Shown in pieces: positions 1-7,897 of a stretch of DNA of 64,000 nt; position 1 is the stretch's first letter, and each line of letters starts with the position of its first letter. The notes under the pieces were generated by a model that was not told where the DNA came from, made no database searches, and saw nothing but the letters and a program-made list of their open reading frames with translations. The stretch lies in contig JAVJQS010000015.1 of assembly GCA_040218815.1 (NCBI GenBank), positions 248,001 through 312,000 on the forward strand, read 5' to 3'. The translations under genes and the position numbers were made by a program. This DNA is from JAVJQS01 sp040218815 (GTDB taxonomy: Bacteria; Bacteroidota; Bacteroidia; Flavobacteriales_E; Vicingaceae).

Positions 1-49
1 ACAACTTTTAATGACTAGGAATAAGGTGCATAAAAAGTAAATTTTAGTT

Positions 50-66
50 GCCAATTAATAATTGGC
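50..66. terminator. Short inverted repeat downstream of ridA
   Basis: Arms GCCAATT and AATTGGC (7 bp each) flank a 3-nt loop in the AT-rich stretch beyond the ridA stop. On the plus strand it is followed by CTTTT, a weak U-tract. It may terminate a gene entering from the left edge or trim the ridA transcript. Nothing else in bases 1-120 looks like a gene. Confidence 0.25.
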
Positions 67-120
67 CTTTTCAATTTACACTATTGGCGAGATTAGTAAT
101 TGATAATTAAAAATTAGTAA

Positions 121-501
121 TTAAAGACATGCTATCATCGATATTTCTACATTTACCCCTTTTGGCAAGCCAGCAACTTGAACAGTCTCACGAGCAGGTG
201 CAGTCGTTTCATCAAAGTACTTGGCATAGACTTCATTCACTTCATTGAAGTTATTCATGTCAGATAAAAAAATGGAGCTTTTAACTACGTTACTAAAATC
301 CATTTCTGCAGCAGCTAAAACTGCTCGCATGTTTTCCATTACTTTATTTGTTTCCAAAGTAATGTTTTCCATAATCAATTTTCCACTTTTTGCATCTAAT
401 GCAATTTGCCCTGAAGTGTAAAGCATTGAATTAACTAAAACAGCCTGCGAATATGGGCCAATCGGAGCGGGAGCTGAATCAGTTTTGATAATTTTTCTCA
501 T
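121..501 (-). CDS. ridA: RidA/YjgF/YER057c family enamine/imine deaminase
   Basis: This 126-residue protein has the full length of the RidA family, whose members hydrolyse reactive enamine/imine intermediates such as 2-aminoacrylate released by PLP enzymes. Visible hallmarks are APIGPYSQAV near residues 12-21, the TSGQIALD strand near 29-36, and the C-terminal PARETVQVAGLPKG segment, whose Arg binds the substrate carboxylate, followed by VEIS carrying the usual Glu. The start is an ATG 14 bp downstream of the stop of the preceding minus-strand gene, so it is probably the last gene of an aroQ / thioredoxin-fold / ridA operon. The protein is expected to be cytosolic and trimeric. The family call is secure; the exact physiological substrate is inferred from the family. 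Confidence 0.93.
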   Translation of the reverse strand: MRKIIKTDSAPAPIGPYSQAVLVNSMLYTSGQIALDAKSGKLIMENITLETNKVMENMRAVLAAAEMDFSNVVKSSIFLSDMNNFNEVNEVYAKYFDETTAPARETVQVAGLPKGVNVEISMIACL

Positions 502-515
502 GTTTGGTGGGTTTT

Positions 516-1049
516 TTATTCTTCAATCAAATCACCTACTTCTTCCAACACTTCTCTACTGTATCTTCCTTCTGCGGTATAAATAATTTTTCCTTGTTTG
601 TCTAAAACGAAAAAGTAGGGCTTTTTACGGTCTTTCATCTTTAGCTCTTTACGGTAGTCTTCCATTTTGCCATTATAGAGCACTACGTAATTTCTCAGGT
701 TTTCATCAGTACCTTCAGTTATTTGCTGCTTGGCTTTATTGTATGCTATTCGGTTTGCCCCTGTAAACATTAAAATTAACTTCATATTTGGATCATATAC
801 TAAGCTCGCAAGGTTATTGTCATCTAAAAACTCGCTAAATACGGGCTGGCTCCAAGTATATAAGTCTTCTTGAGCATCCTCTGAAAAAGCAACACCAATT
901 AGAGTGAATTTTCCCTTAGTATCTTCTGGAATCTGCATAGGTTTCTCATTTAAGTCATTTACTTCAATGCTTGGAAATTGATCTCCTTCCTGAGCTAGTA
1001 ATAAATTAGGAAAGCTAAAAATGATGAAGAGTTTAAAAATAATTTTCAT
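516..1049 (-). CDS. Exported thioredoxin-fold protein lacking CxxC
   Basis: This 177-residue protein begins with a signal peptide that probably ends at LLLAQ near residue 20, so it acts in the periplasm. The rest has the secondary-structure rhythm of a thioredoxin/ATP10-like fold: a strand around FTLIGVAFS (near residue 48), a helix with DLYTWSQPVF, and a C-terminal PYFFVLDKQGKIIYTAEG strand pair (near 142-160) typical of TlpA-like proteins. No CxxC is present, so it is probably not a disulfide oxidoreductase. It lies between aroQ and ridA on the same strand, 14-15 bp from each, which suggests cotranscription. A relationship to the ATP10 assembly-factor family is possible but unproven. Function unknown. 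Confidence 0.7.
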   Translation of the reverse strand: MKIIFKLFIIFSFPNLLLAQEGDQFPSIEVNDLNEKPMQIPEDTKGKFTLIGVAFSEDAQEDLYTWSQPVFSEFLDDNNLASLVYDPNMKLILMFTGANRIAYNKAKQQITEGTDENLRNYVVLYNGKMEDYRKELKMKDRKKPYFFVLDKQGKIIYTAEGRYSREVLEEVGDLIEE

Positions 1050-1063
1050 GGTTTATTTTTTGT

Positions 1064-1483
1064 TTAGCTGTTAAAAAATTCAAGTCCTAAATGGTATGAT
1101 TTCATTCCAAAACCTGATATACTTCCTTTACAAGATTTAGATAAGAGGTTAACCTGTCTTTCTTTTTCTCGTGCTAAGGGTTGTGAAATATGAATTTCAA
1201 TTACATCAGTCTCAATAGATACAACAGCATCAGCAATTGCAACGGAAGTGTGAGTATAGCCACCTGCATTTAATAAGATACCATCATAAGTAAATCCGAC
1301 TTCTTGCAACTTATTAATAATTTCTCCTTCAACATTAGATTGAAAGTAGTCAATAGAAAATTTAGGAAATTGTTGCTTTAGCTCGTTTAAATACTCTTCC
1401 ATTGATTGCGATCCGTAAATATCTGGTTCACGTTGACCAAGTAAATTTAGATTTGGTCCGTTGATGATGTAAATTTTTTTCAT
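1064..1483 (-). CDS. aroQ: Type II 3-dehydroquinate dehydratase
   Basis: The enzyme converts 3-dehydroquinate to 3-dehydroshikimate in the shikimate pathway. The N-terminal IINGPNLNLLGQREPDIYG region is the type II signature and includes the catalytic Tyr. LLNAGGYTHTSVAI and the EIHISQPLAREK motif (His and Arg that bind substrate) follow, as does the C-terminal GFGMKSYHLGLEF. I chose the ATG at 1483 (139 aa) over one six codons upstream because homologues begin directly with MKK-IYIINGPN. It is divergent from xerD, with 36 bp between the two starts, so the promoters must overlap. It heads the aroQ / thioredoxin-fold / ridA run. Confidence 0.95.
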   Translation of the reverse strand: MKKIYIINGPNLNLLGQREPDIYGSQSMEEYLNELKQQFPKFSIDYFQSNVEGEIINKLQEVGFTYDGILLNAGGYTHTSVAIADAVVSIETDVIEIHISQPLAREKERQVNLLSKSCKGSISGFGMKSYHLGLEFFNS

Positions 1484-1506
1484 ACTAAAGTTGATTCTCA
1501 AAATTA

Positions 1507-1514
1507 TACATTTG
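1507..1514 (+). promoter_or_regulatory. -7 box TACATTTG for xerD
   Basis: The sequence is a perfect TAnnTTTG, the Bacteroidota -7 element, and ends only 5 nt before the xerD ATG at 1520. Transcription would start at or within a few bases of the start codon, giving a leaderless or nearly leaderless message. I see no TTG at the usual -33 distance, so confidence is moderate. Confidence 0.5.
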
Positions 1515-1519
1515 TGTTG

Positions 1520-2422
1520 ATGAAGTTAAACAACTACATAAGAGGTTTTGAATCTTTTTTAAAACTAGAGCGATCCCTTTCTTCAAATTCAATCGAAGCT
1601 TATTTACGCGATGTAGAGAAGCTAGTTCAATTTTTTGAATTTATCAATATTGATTTAGGTCCTAACGACATTGAAAACAAGCACTTAGATGAGTTTTTAA
1701 ACTGGTTATTTGATATAGGTATTGGAGCACGATCACAAGCTCGAATAATATCGGGAATAAAGGCATTTTTCAATTATTTATTGATGGAGGATATTGTAAA
1801 AAAGGATCCTACCACTTTGATAGACACTCCAAAAATTGGCTCCAAGCTCCCTCAAGTATTGTCGATAACTGAAATTGATGCGCTAATTGGAGCTATAGAT
1901 TTAAGTAGTAAAGAGGGGGAAAGAAATAGGGCCATAATTGAAACACTATACAGTTGCGGATTGCGTGTTTCAGAGTTGATTAATTTAAAACTTTCCAATA
2001 TTTTAAAGGATGAAGGTTTTATTCGTGTTTTAGGAAAAGGAAGTAAAGAGCGCTTAGTGCCTTTTGGAAAAACAGTAGAAAAGTATATTAATTATTATCA
2101 AGAACATCGAAGAAATCATCAAAAAGTGAAAAAAGGAAGTGAAGACATACTTTATTTAAATAATAGAGGAGCGCAATTGACGCGTGTAATGATTTTTACC
2201 ATTGTTAAGGAGTTGTCAAAAAAGGCACAGTTGACAAAAAAAATAAGTCCACATACGTTCAGACATTCCTTTGCTACCCATTTGGTAGATGGAGGAGCAG
2301 ACCTACGTGCAGTCCAGGAAATGTTAGGACATGAATCCATTACGACAACTGAGATTTATACGCATTTAGACAGCCAATATTTAAAAGATGAGATAACGCA
2401 ATATCACCCTAGGGCGCGTTAA
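1520..2422 (+). CDS. xerD: Tyrosine recombinase XerD
   Basis: This 300-residue site-specific recombinase resolves chromosome dimers at dif together with a XerC partner. The N-terminal SAM-like core-binding domain covers about residues 1-95. The catalytic domain carries the complete set of active-site residues: Arg149 in CGLRVSEL, Lys173 in LGKGSKER, His245 and Arg248 in HTFRH, His271 in LGHES and the Tyr280 nucleophile in EIYTH. The frame is open from GTG 1514, but the ATG at 1520 is preferred because GTG overlaps the -7 box. Its neighbours are housekeeping genes and there are no att-like repeats, so it is a chromosomal Xer protein, not an integrase. XerD is favoured over XerC by overall sequence feel and by its position next to aroQ, seen in other Flavobacteriia. 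Confidence 0.92.
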   Translation: MKLNNYIRGFESFLKLERSLSSNSIEAYLRDVEKLVQFFEFINIDLGPNDIENKHLDEFLNWLFDIGIGARSQARIISGIKAFFNYLLMEDIVKKDPTTLIDTPKIGSKLPQVLSITEIDALIGAIDLSSKEGERNRAIIETLYSCGLRVSELINLKLSNILKDEGFIRVLGKGSKERLVPFGKTVEKYINYYQEHRRNHQKVKKGSEDILYLNNRGAQLTRVMIFTIVKELSKKAQLTKKISPHTFRHSFATHLVDGGADLRAVQEMLGHESITTTEIYTHLDSQYLKDEITQYHPRAR

Positions 2423-2523
2423 TAATTGATGAAAACTTCTAAATGTGTTTTTTTAATTTCTTAACAAGAGGCTAATGCTATTTTTTTTATTTACTTTAGT
2501 ACTTTAAAATCAAAATAAAAACT

Positions 2524-4731
2524 ATGAAAAAAATAACTACTTATTTAGTTGTGTGTTTGTTTGGAATTGGATTTTCAGCTAATGCACAATATTACTTGAA
2601 TGAATTTAATCCTGCAGGTGAGAATCCTGGTGGCCTAAATACGGATTCTGAAAATCCAGGAGATCCGAGTTATACAGATATAATTTCTGCAGCTGCAACG
2701 GCTCCAGCGTTGCAATGGTCTTCTGTACAGACAATACCATTTACATTTAATTTCGATGGTGCACCAGTGACGCAATACAAAGTTTCTAATTCAGGAGTTT
2801 TAACTTTCACAACAAGTGCAACAACGGTTCCTTCAAATATAAGTGATACACTAGGTACAGCGGCAATACCTGATAAATCTATTTGTGTTTGGGGTATAGA
2901 ACAAGGTGCAGGAAATGATGCAATAACCAAAAAGACCTTTGGAACTGCTCCAAATAGACAGCATTGGATATATTTCGCATCTTTTACTGGTCCTAATGGT
3001 GCAACTAATACTGCTCAAGGTCATTGGACTTATTGGGGTATTGTTTTGGAGGAATCTACAGATAATATTTACATTGTAGATATGAGAACCTTTAATATTG
3101 AGTTGGATTTAACGATTGGAATTCAAATTGATGCCAATAATACTATAGCTGTTGCAGGTGCACCAAATACACCCTCATTTGTAACAAATGGTGGAAATGC
3201 AGCTGATGCAACTGATAATGTTTACTATGAATTTATTCAAGGCGTAAGACCTTTAAACGATGTTGCATTAAGTTCCATAGATAATATTGAATTAGTAGAA
3301 GAGGGAAGTAGTGTTACGATTTCTGGTGAATTTTTTAACAATGGCGAAAATGCATTGGATAGTGTTTTTGTTGTTTGGTCTACTGATGGAGGAACCACTG
3401 TAAATAGAGAGTTGCAAACTGGATTTAACCTTTCTACTCTTCAGTCACAAACATTTACTCATGGAACTACTATAACTGCTGCAGATCCTGGGACATTCAC
3501 AAATGTAGAGGTATGGGTAGAATTGCCTTCTTCTAAAACTGACGGTGATCTTTCTAATGATAGTTCTTCATTTGAGTTTTTTGTTAATTCAGGGCAAACA
3601 GTTTCAAGAAGCGCTCTTTTTGAAGAGTTTACTACTGCTCCCTGCCAATTTTGTCCAGATGGAGCTGTAGTTGCTGACTATATAATTGATAATGTACCAG
3701 AAGCTGTAGTTGTTGGTGTTCATGCTTGTTTTGGAACTGATGCAATGACGATTCCTGAGGCTTCAGAGTTGTGTAGTACTATAGGAAGTGGAAGTGCACC
3801 TGCTGGTATTGTAGACCGTGTACTTTTTGATGGAGAATCAAGTCCTGCTTTTGGCAGAGGTCCTTTATCTGGACAATATACTCCTGCTAACAGCGGTTGG
3901 ACGGTTAGAACGCAACAACGCATTGCTTTAGGATCACCTCTTACTATAGAAATGGATGGAGATTATAGTGATGCTACAAAAATGCTAAATGTTGATGTGA
4001 AATCATCTTTTGTAGATTATCCGCTTCCTGGTGATATCAGTGTTAGTTTGATGATTGTTGAGGATAGTGTTACTGGTTCTACATGTGTTCTATCACCACA
4101 ATTTGGACCTAGTAATTATTGTCAAATTAATGCCTATAATACCCAAACAGGTCATCCTTATGCTGGAGCAGGCAATCCAATTATTAATTATGTTCATAAG
4201 AAGGTATTAAGAGATGTTTTACCATCTACATTCGGTGACAATTCGGTAATTCCATCTTCAGTTGCTTTAAATACAGAATATATCAGAAATTTCTCTATCG
4301 ACCTTTCTGATGCAACAGTTGGACTTTCTAGCAATTTTGAAGCGAGCAGGATTTCTATTGTTGCTGTTGTGGCTTATTCTGGACCTGACGTAGATAGCTA
4401 TGAAGTTATAAATGCTAAAGAGTATACACTCGAAGAATTAAATAGTGTGGGAATTTCTGAAAATGCCAATTCAAATGCTTCATTAAATATTTATCCAAAT
4501 CCTAGTAATAATATTGCAAACGTTTCAATTGACTTGAAAGAGTCTAACAATGTTCAATTAGATGTTATGGATATTACAGGAAAAGTGATTTCTTCTGATA
4601 ATCTTGGAGTAATGGCTAAAGGAAATCAGTTGATTCGATTGAATGTTGCTGATTTTGCAAATGGATTTTATTTCATGAACCTAAGAGTTGGTGATGAAAT
4701 GATTACTAGAAAATTTACTGTTGCCAAATAA
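2524..4731 (+). CDS. T9SS-exported protein with Omp28-like CxxC domain
   Basis: This 735-residue protein has a signal peptide ending at about residue 21 (FSANAQ). Residues ~30-240 form a beta-rich domain and ~245-355 an adhesion-type beta-sandwich. A thioredoxin-like segment begins at FEEFTTAPCQFCPDG (Cys374 and Cys377), the pattern seen in Omp28-related outer-membrane proteins. The last ~80 residues (NIYPNPSNN... and the final RKFTVAK) are a type A T9SS sorting domain, so it should be exported across the outer membrane and anchored or released. The CxxC suggests redox or metal chemistry at the surface, which is inference. It stands alone between xerD and a strong terminator. Codon use is rich in GTT/GAT/ACT, as expected for an abundant protein. 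Confidence 0.85.
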   Translation: MKKITTYLVVCLFGIGFSANAQYYLNEFNPAGENPGGLNTDSENPGDPSYTDIISAAATAPALQWSSVQTIPFTFNFDGAPVTQYKVSNSGVLTFTTSATTVPSNISDTLGTAAIPDKSICVWGIEQGAGNDAITKKTFGTAPNRQHWIYFASFTGPNGATNTAQGHWTYWGIVLEESTDNIYIVDMRTFNIELDLTIGIQIDANNTIAVAGAPNTPSFVTNGGNAADATDNVYYEFIQGVRPLNDVALSSIDNIELVEEGSSVTISGEFFNNGENALDSVFVVWSTDGGTTVNRELQTGFNLSTLQSQTFTHGTTITAADPGTFTNVEVWVELPSSKTDGDLSNDSSSFEFFVNSGQTVSRSALFEEFTTAPCQFCPDGAVVADYIIDNVPEAVVVGVHACFGTDAMTIPEASELCSTIGSGSAPAGIVDRVLFDGESSPAFGRGPLSGQYTPANSGWTVRTQQRIALGSPLTIEMDGDYSDATKMLNVDVKSSFVDYPLPGDISVSLMIVEDSVTGSTCVLSPQFGPSNYCQINAYNTQTGHPYAGAGNPIINYVHKKVLRDVLPSTFGDNSVIPSSVALNTEYIRNFSIDLSDATVGLSSNFEASRISIVAVVAYSGPDVDSYEVINAKEYTLEELNSVGISENANSNASLNIYPNPSNNIANVSIDLKESNNVQLDVMDITGKVISSDNLGVMAKGNQLIRLNVADFANGFYFMNLRVGDEMITRKFTVAK

Positions 4732-4751
4732 GCTTAACAGTCAAATTAATA

Positions 4752-4784
4752 TAAAAACCTTCCGCTCGCGGGAGGTTTTTTTTT
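4752..4784 (+). terminator. Rho-independent terminator after the T9SS gene
   Basis: A-rich sequence leads into a stem AACCTTCCGC / GCGGGAGGTT (10 bp with one T-G wobble) with a TC loop, followed by nine T residues. It lies 20 bp after the stop codon and cleanly separates this gene from recG. Confidence 0.9.
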
Positions 4785-4814
4785 GTCCAATTTATTCGTG
4801 GTTTCGTAATTTAG
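4782..4814 (+). promoter_or_regulatory. Candidate sigma-A promoter for recG
   Basis: TTTG at 4782-4785 and TAATTTAG at 4807-4814 are separated by 21 bp. This matches the Bacteroidota TTG / TAnnTTTG layout with one mismatch in the -7 box. The box ends 7 nt before the recG ATG, again implying a very short leader. The -33 element lies in the terminator T-run, so chance is possible. Confidence 0.4.
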
Positions 4815-4821
4815 ACCCTAC

Positions 4822-6930
4822 ATGAGTGAGCAACTTCTATCAACATCTATTGAATACTTAAAAGGTGTTGGGCCTAAGCGTGCTGAGTTGCTCAAGAGTG
4901 AATTGGGGATAAAAACCTTTAGGGACTTATTGTATCACTTCCCGTTTCGCTACGAAGATCGAACGAAGTTTTATAAAGTAAATGAGGTAAGCGCAGACTT
5001 ACCCTATGTGCAACTAATCGGTGAATTGATTTTTATTGAAGAGCTTAGGCAAAAATTTAAAAAGCGCCTTACTGCTAAGTTTAAAGATGAAACCGGTACA
5101 ATTAATCTTGTTTGGTTCAAAGGAGTAAGTTTTCTAAAAAAACAGCTTAAAGTTGGAGAGCAATATATTGTTTTTGCTAAGCCCACCAGCTACAACAATC
5201 AAATTAATTTGGTTCATCCTGAAATGGAGACTTTGGTTGAACATAAAAATGCAATCAAATCTGAATTGCAACCTGTATATCATGCCTCTGAAAAATTAAA
5301 TCGTGTATCATTAGCATCTAAGCAAATTGCTAAACTTACCCGAACACTGCTTCCTCAATTAAAAGGGAAGCTAGTAGAAAATTTGCCTGAGCAAATAATT
5401 CAAAACCATCAGTTAAAGTCTCGAGAAGTTGCCTTGTTTAATATTCATTTTCCAAAAAATACTGAACTACTTCAGCAGGCCACTCATCGCATAAAGTTTG
5501 AAGAACTTTTTTTGATACAACTCAATTTATTGAAGCTGAAGCTAATTAATCTCGAAAAGTCAAAGGGGTTTGTTTTTGATCAGGTTGGAAATCACTTTAA
5601 TAATTTTTACTCCAATGCAATGCCCTTTGAATTGACGAACGCTCAAAAAAGGGTAGTCAAAGAAATCCGAAAAGACTTAAAGAGCGGTAAGCACATGAAT
5701 CGCTTATTACAAGGTGATGTTGGAAGTGGGAAGACGATTGTTGCTTTGTTAAGCATGCTTATAGCCTTAGATAACGGCTTTCAAGCATCAATTATGGCAC
5801 CTACTGAAATATTAGCCATGCAACATTTTGAAGGATTGAAGGAGTTATTAGCAAATTCTGAAATTACAGTTGCATTGTTGACCGGTTCGACAAAAACAGC
5901 TAAGCGAAAGGAAATTCACCAACAACTGGAAAATGGTGAGTTGAATATTCTGATAGGCACACATGCTTTAATTGAAGAAAAAGTAAAATTTAAAAACCTT
6001 GGATTAGCAGTAATTGATGAGCAACATCGGTTTGGAGTTGCACAACGTGCCAAATTGTGGAAGAAAAATTCACAACCACCTCATGTTTTAATTATGACGG
6101 CAACACCAATTCCAAGAACACTTGCCATGACGCTTTATGGGGATCTAGATGTTTCAACCATTGACGAATTGCCACCAGGAAGAAAAGAGATTCAAACAAT
6201 CCATTGGTATGAAAGCAAGCGATTAAAATTGTTTGGATTTATAGAGCAAGAAATTTTAAAAGGAAGACAAATTTATATGGTTTATCCTTTAATCGAGGAG
6301 TCAGAAAAAATGGATTATGCCAACTTAGAAGAAGGCTTTGAGCATATTTTTAAGAGATTTTCTCCTCCAAAATATAAAGTTAGCATGGTTCATGGAAAAA
6401 TGAAGCCGGAAACTAAAGCTTTTGAAATGGAGCGATTTGTAAGAGGAGAAACCGATATTATGGTTTCGACTACTGTAATTGAAGTAGGGGTGAATGTGCC
6501 AAACGCATCTGTTATGATTATTGAAAGTGCCGAACGCTTTGGATTGTCTCAATTACATCAATTGAGAGGAAGAGTAGGTAGGGGAGCAGAACAATCTTAT
6601 TGCATATTAATGACGGGTAAAAAACTTTCTTCTGACGGTCGATTGCGCATGAAAACCATGTGTGGAACAAATGATGGATTTCAAATTGCTGAGGTAGATA
6701 TGAAACTTCGTGGGCCTGGAGACCTACAGGGCACTCAGCAAAGTGGTACTCCAATTAATTTAAAATTGGCCAATCTTGCTACAGACGGTCAATTGATTGA
6801 AGATGCTAGGTCCGCGGCATTAAAACTGCTTGAAGAAGACCCTGGGCTGACCAACAATGAAAACAAGCGCTTGTTAAATTTTTTGAGCAATCGTGATCGA
6901 GGTAAAGTAAACTGGAGTAGAATTTCTTAA
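4822..6930 (+). CDS. recG: ATP-dependent DNA helicase RecG
   Basis: RecG regresses and remodels stalled forks, Holliday junctions and R-loops. At 702 residues it is family length. The N-terminal wedge/OB domain includes YLKGVGPKRAELL (residues ~13-25) and LLYHFPFRYEDRT. Helicase motif I is GDVGSGKT at 298-305, motif II is DEQH at 399-402, and motif III is MTATPIPRT. Motif VI is the QLRGRVGRG segment, followed by the C-terminal TRG-like region (MKLRGPGDLQGTQQSG). It is followed after 1 bp by a WD40 protein, so the two are likely cotranscribed. The call is secure. Confidence 0.97.
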   Translation: MSEQLLSTSIEYLKGVGPKRAELLKSELGIKTFRDLLYHFPFRYEDRTKFYKVNEVSADLPYVQLIGELIFIEELRQKFKKRLTAKFKDETGTINLVWFKGVSFLKKQLKVGEQYIVFAKPTSYNNQINLVHPEMETLVEHKNAIKSELQPVYHASEKLNRVSLASKQIAKLTRTLLPQLKGKLVENLPEQIIQNHQLKSREVALFNIHFPKNTELLQQATHRIKFEELFLIQLNLLKLKLINLEKSKGFVFDQVGNHFNNFYSNAMPFELTNAQKRVVKEIRKDLKSGKHMNRLLQGDVGSGKTIVALLSMLIALDNGFQASIMAPTEILAMQHFEGLKELLANSEITVALLTGSTKTAKRKEIHQQLENGELNILIGTHALIEEKVKFKNLGLAVIDEQHRFGVAQRAKLWKKNSQPPHVLIMTATPIPRTLAMTLYGDLDVSTIDELPPGRKEIQTIHWYESKRLKLFGFIEQEILKGRQIYMVYPLIEESEKMDYANLEEGFEHIFKRFSPPKYKVSMVHGKMKPETKAFEMERFVRGETDIMVSTTVIEVGVNVPNASVMIIESAERFGLSQLHQLRGRVGRGAEQSYCILMTGKKLSSDGRLRMKTMCGTNDGFQIAEVDMKLRGPGDLQGTQQSGTPINLKLANLATDGQLIEDARSAALKLLEEDPGLTNNENKRLLNFLSNRDRGKVNWSRIS

Positions 6931-6931
6931 C

Positions 6932-7840
6932 ATGAATTATAGACATTACAATACACTAGAAGGTCACAAAGCACCAATTTATGCTTTGTGCAAAGGGGCT
7001 GAACCACATTTGTTCTATTCTGCTGGTGCGGATCAACAGGTAGTATTGTGGAACCTCAAAAGCATGCAAGCTGTAAAGGTAGTTTCTAAAGCTCCAACTA
7101 CTGTAATCAGCTTACTTTATATTAATAGCTTAAACTATTTATTAATCGGGCAAGTAGAAGGAGGTGTTCATGTTATAGACTTGAATAAAGGGAAAGAAAT
7201 CAAGTACTTAAAGTTACACGCTCATTATATTTTCGATTTACTATTCATCCCTGAAAAAAATGAGTTGGTCTGTTCATCAGGAGATGGAAGCATTAGTGTA
7301 TGGTCTGTACCAATGTTTGAATTATTGTATCACAAGAAGATTAGCAATAAAAAAAATCGTAAAATGGATTTTTCTGCAAACCGGAATGAGTTAGCTGTTT
7401 CATCGGGTGATGGAAAAGTGTTTTTGTTTAATGTAAGCGATTGGAGTATAAACAATGTATTAGACGGATTTAAATCTTCCATTGACGCAGTAAAATATAA
7501 TTCTAAAAAAAATACCCTACTTATAGGAGAAAAAGATGCTTTGCTTCATGAATACACTTTTGAGGATAATAAATTGAGTGATGCCCTGCCTGCGCATTAT
7601 TGGGCTATTTATGAGATTGATGTTTCTCCTACCAATAATCTCTTTGCTACTGCTAGCAGAGATAAAACTGTAAAAATTTGGAATGCATCAACGTTGAAGG
7701 TACTGAAAAGGTTTGAAGGGATAAAGGATAAGGGACATACACATTCAGTAAATGCAATGTTTTGGTCCACTTATAATAGCTGTTTAGTGAGCGCTGGAGA
7801 TGATACAACTATTAAGGTTTGGGAAATTCTTGAAGTTTGA
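6932..7840 (+). CDS. WD40-repeat protein
   Basis: This 302-residue protein is built almost entirely of WD40 repeats, for example the units ending VVLWNL, ISVWSV, VKIWNA and IKVWEI. Seven blades can be roughly counted, enough for one complete beta-propeller. There is no signal peptide or extra catalytic domain, so it is probably a cytosolic protein-interaction scaffold. Its ATG lies 1 bp after the recG stop, which implies translational coupling. The partner is unknown; proximity to recG need not mean a shared function. The repeat assignment is firm and the function is not. Confidence 0.85.
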   Translation: MNYRHYNTLEGHKAPIYALCKGAEPHLFYSAGADQQVVLWNLKSMQAVKVVSKAPTTVISLLYINSLNYLLIGQVEGGVHVIDLNKGKEIKYLKLHAHYIFDLLFIPEKNELVCSSGDGSISVWSVPMFELLYHKKISNKKNRKMDFSANRNELAVSSGDGKVFLFNVSDWSINNVLDGFKSSIDAVKYNSKKNTLLIGEKDALLHEYTFEDNKLSDALPAHYWAIYEIDVSPTNNLFATASRDKTVKIWNASTLKVLKRFEGIKDKGHTHSVNAMFWSTYNSCLVSAGDDTTIKVWEILEV

Positions 7841-7870
7841 TATTTAGTGGTTAAAGGCCGGTGAATTAGT

Positions 7871-7878
7871 TATTTTTG
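7871..7878 (+). promoter_or_regulatory. -7 box TATTTTTG for pheT
   Basis: A perfect TAnnTTTG lies 19 nt upstream of the pheT ATG, in the 57-bp gap after the WD40 gene. No convincing -33 TTG is seen at 19-23 bp. Confidence 0.45.
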
Positions 7879-7897
7879 TGCCAGCAAAAAATTACCT

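Noticed and set aside
1520..2422. Mobile-element integrase
   Set aside because: All active-site residues and context fit chromosomal XerD; no att repeats, transposase or phage genes flank it.
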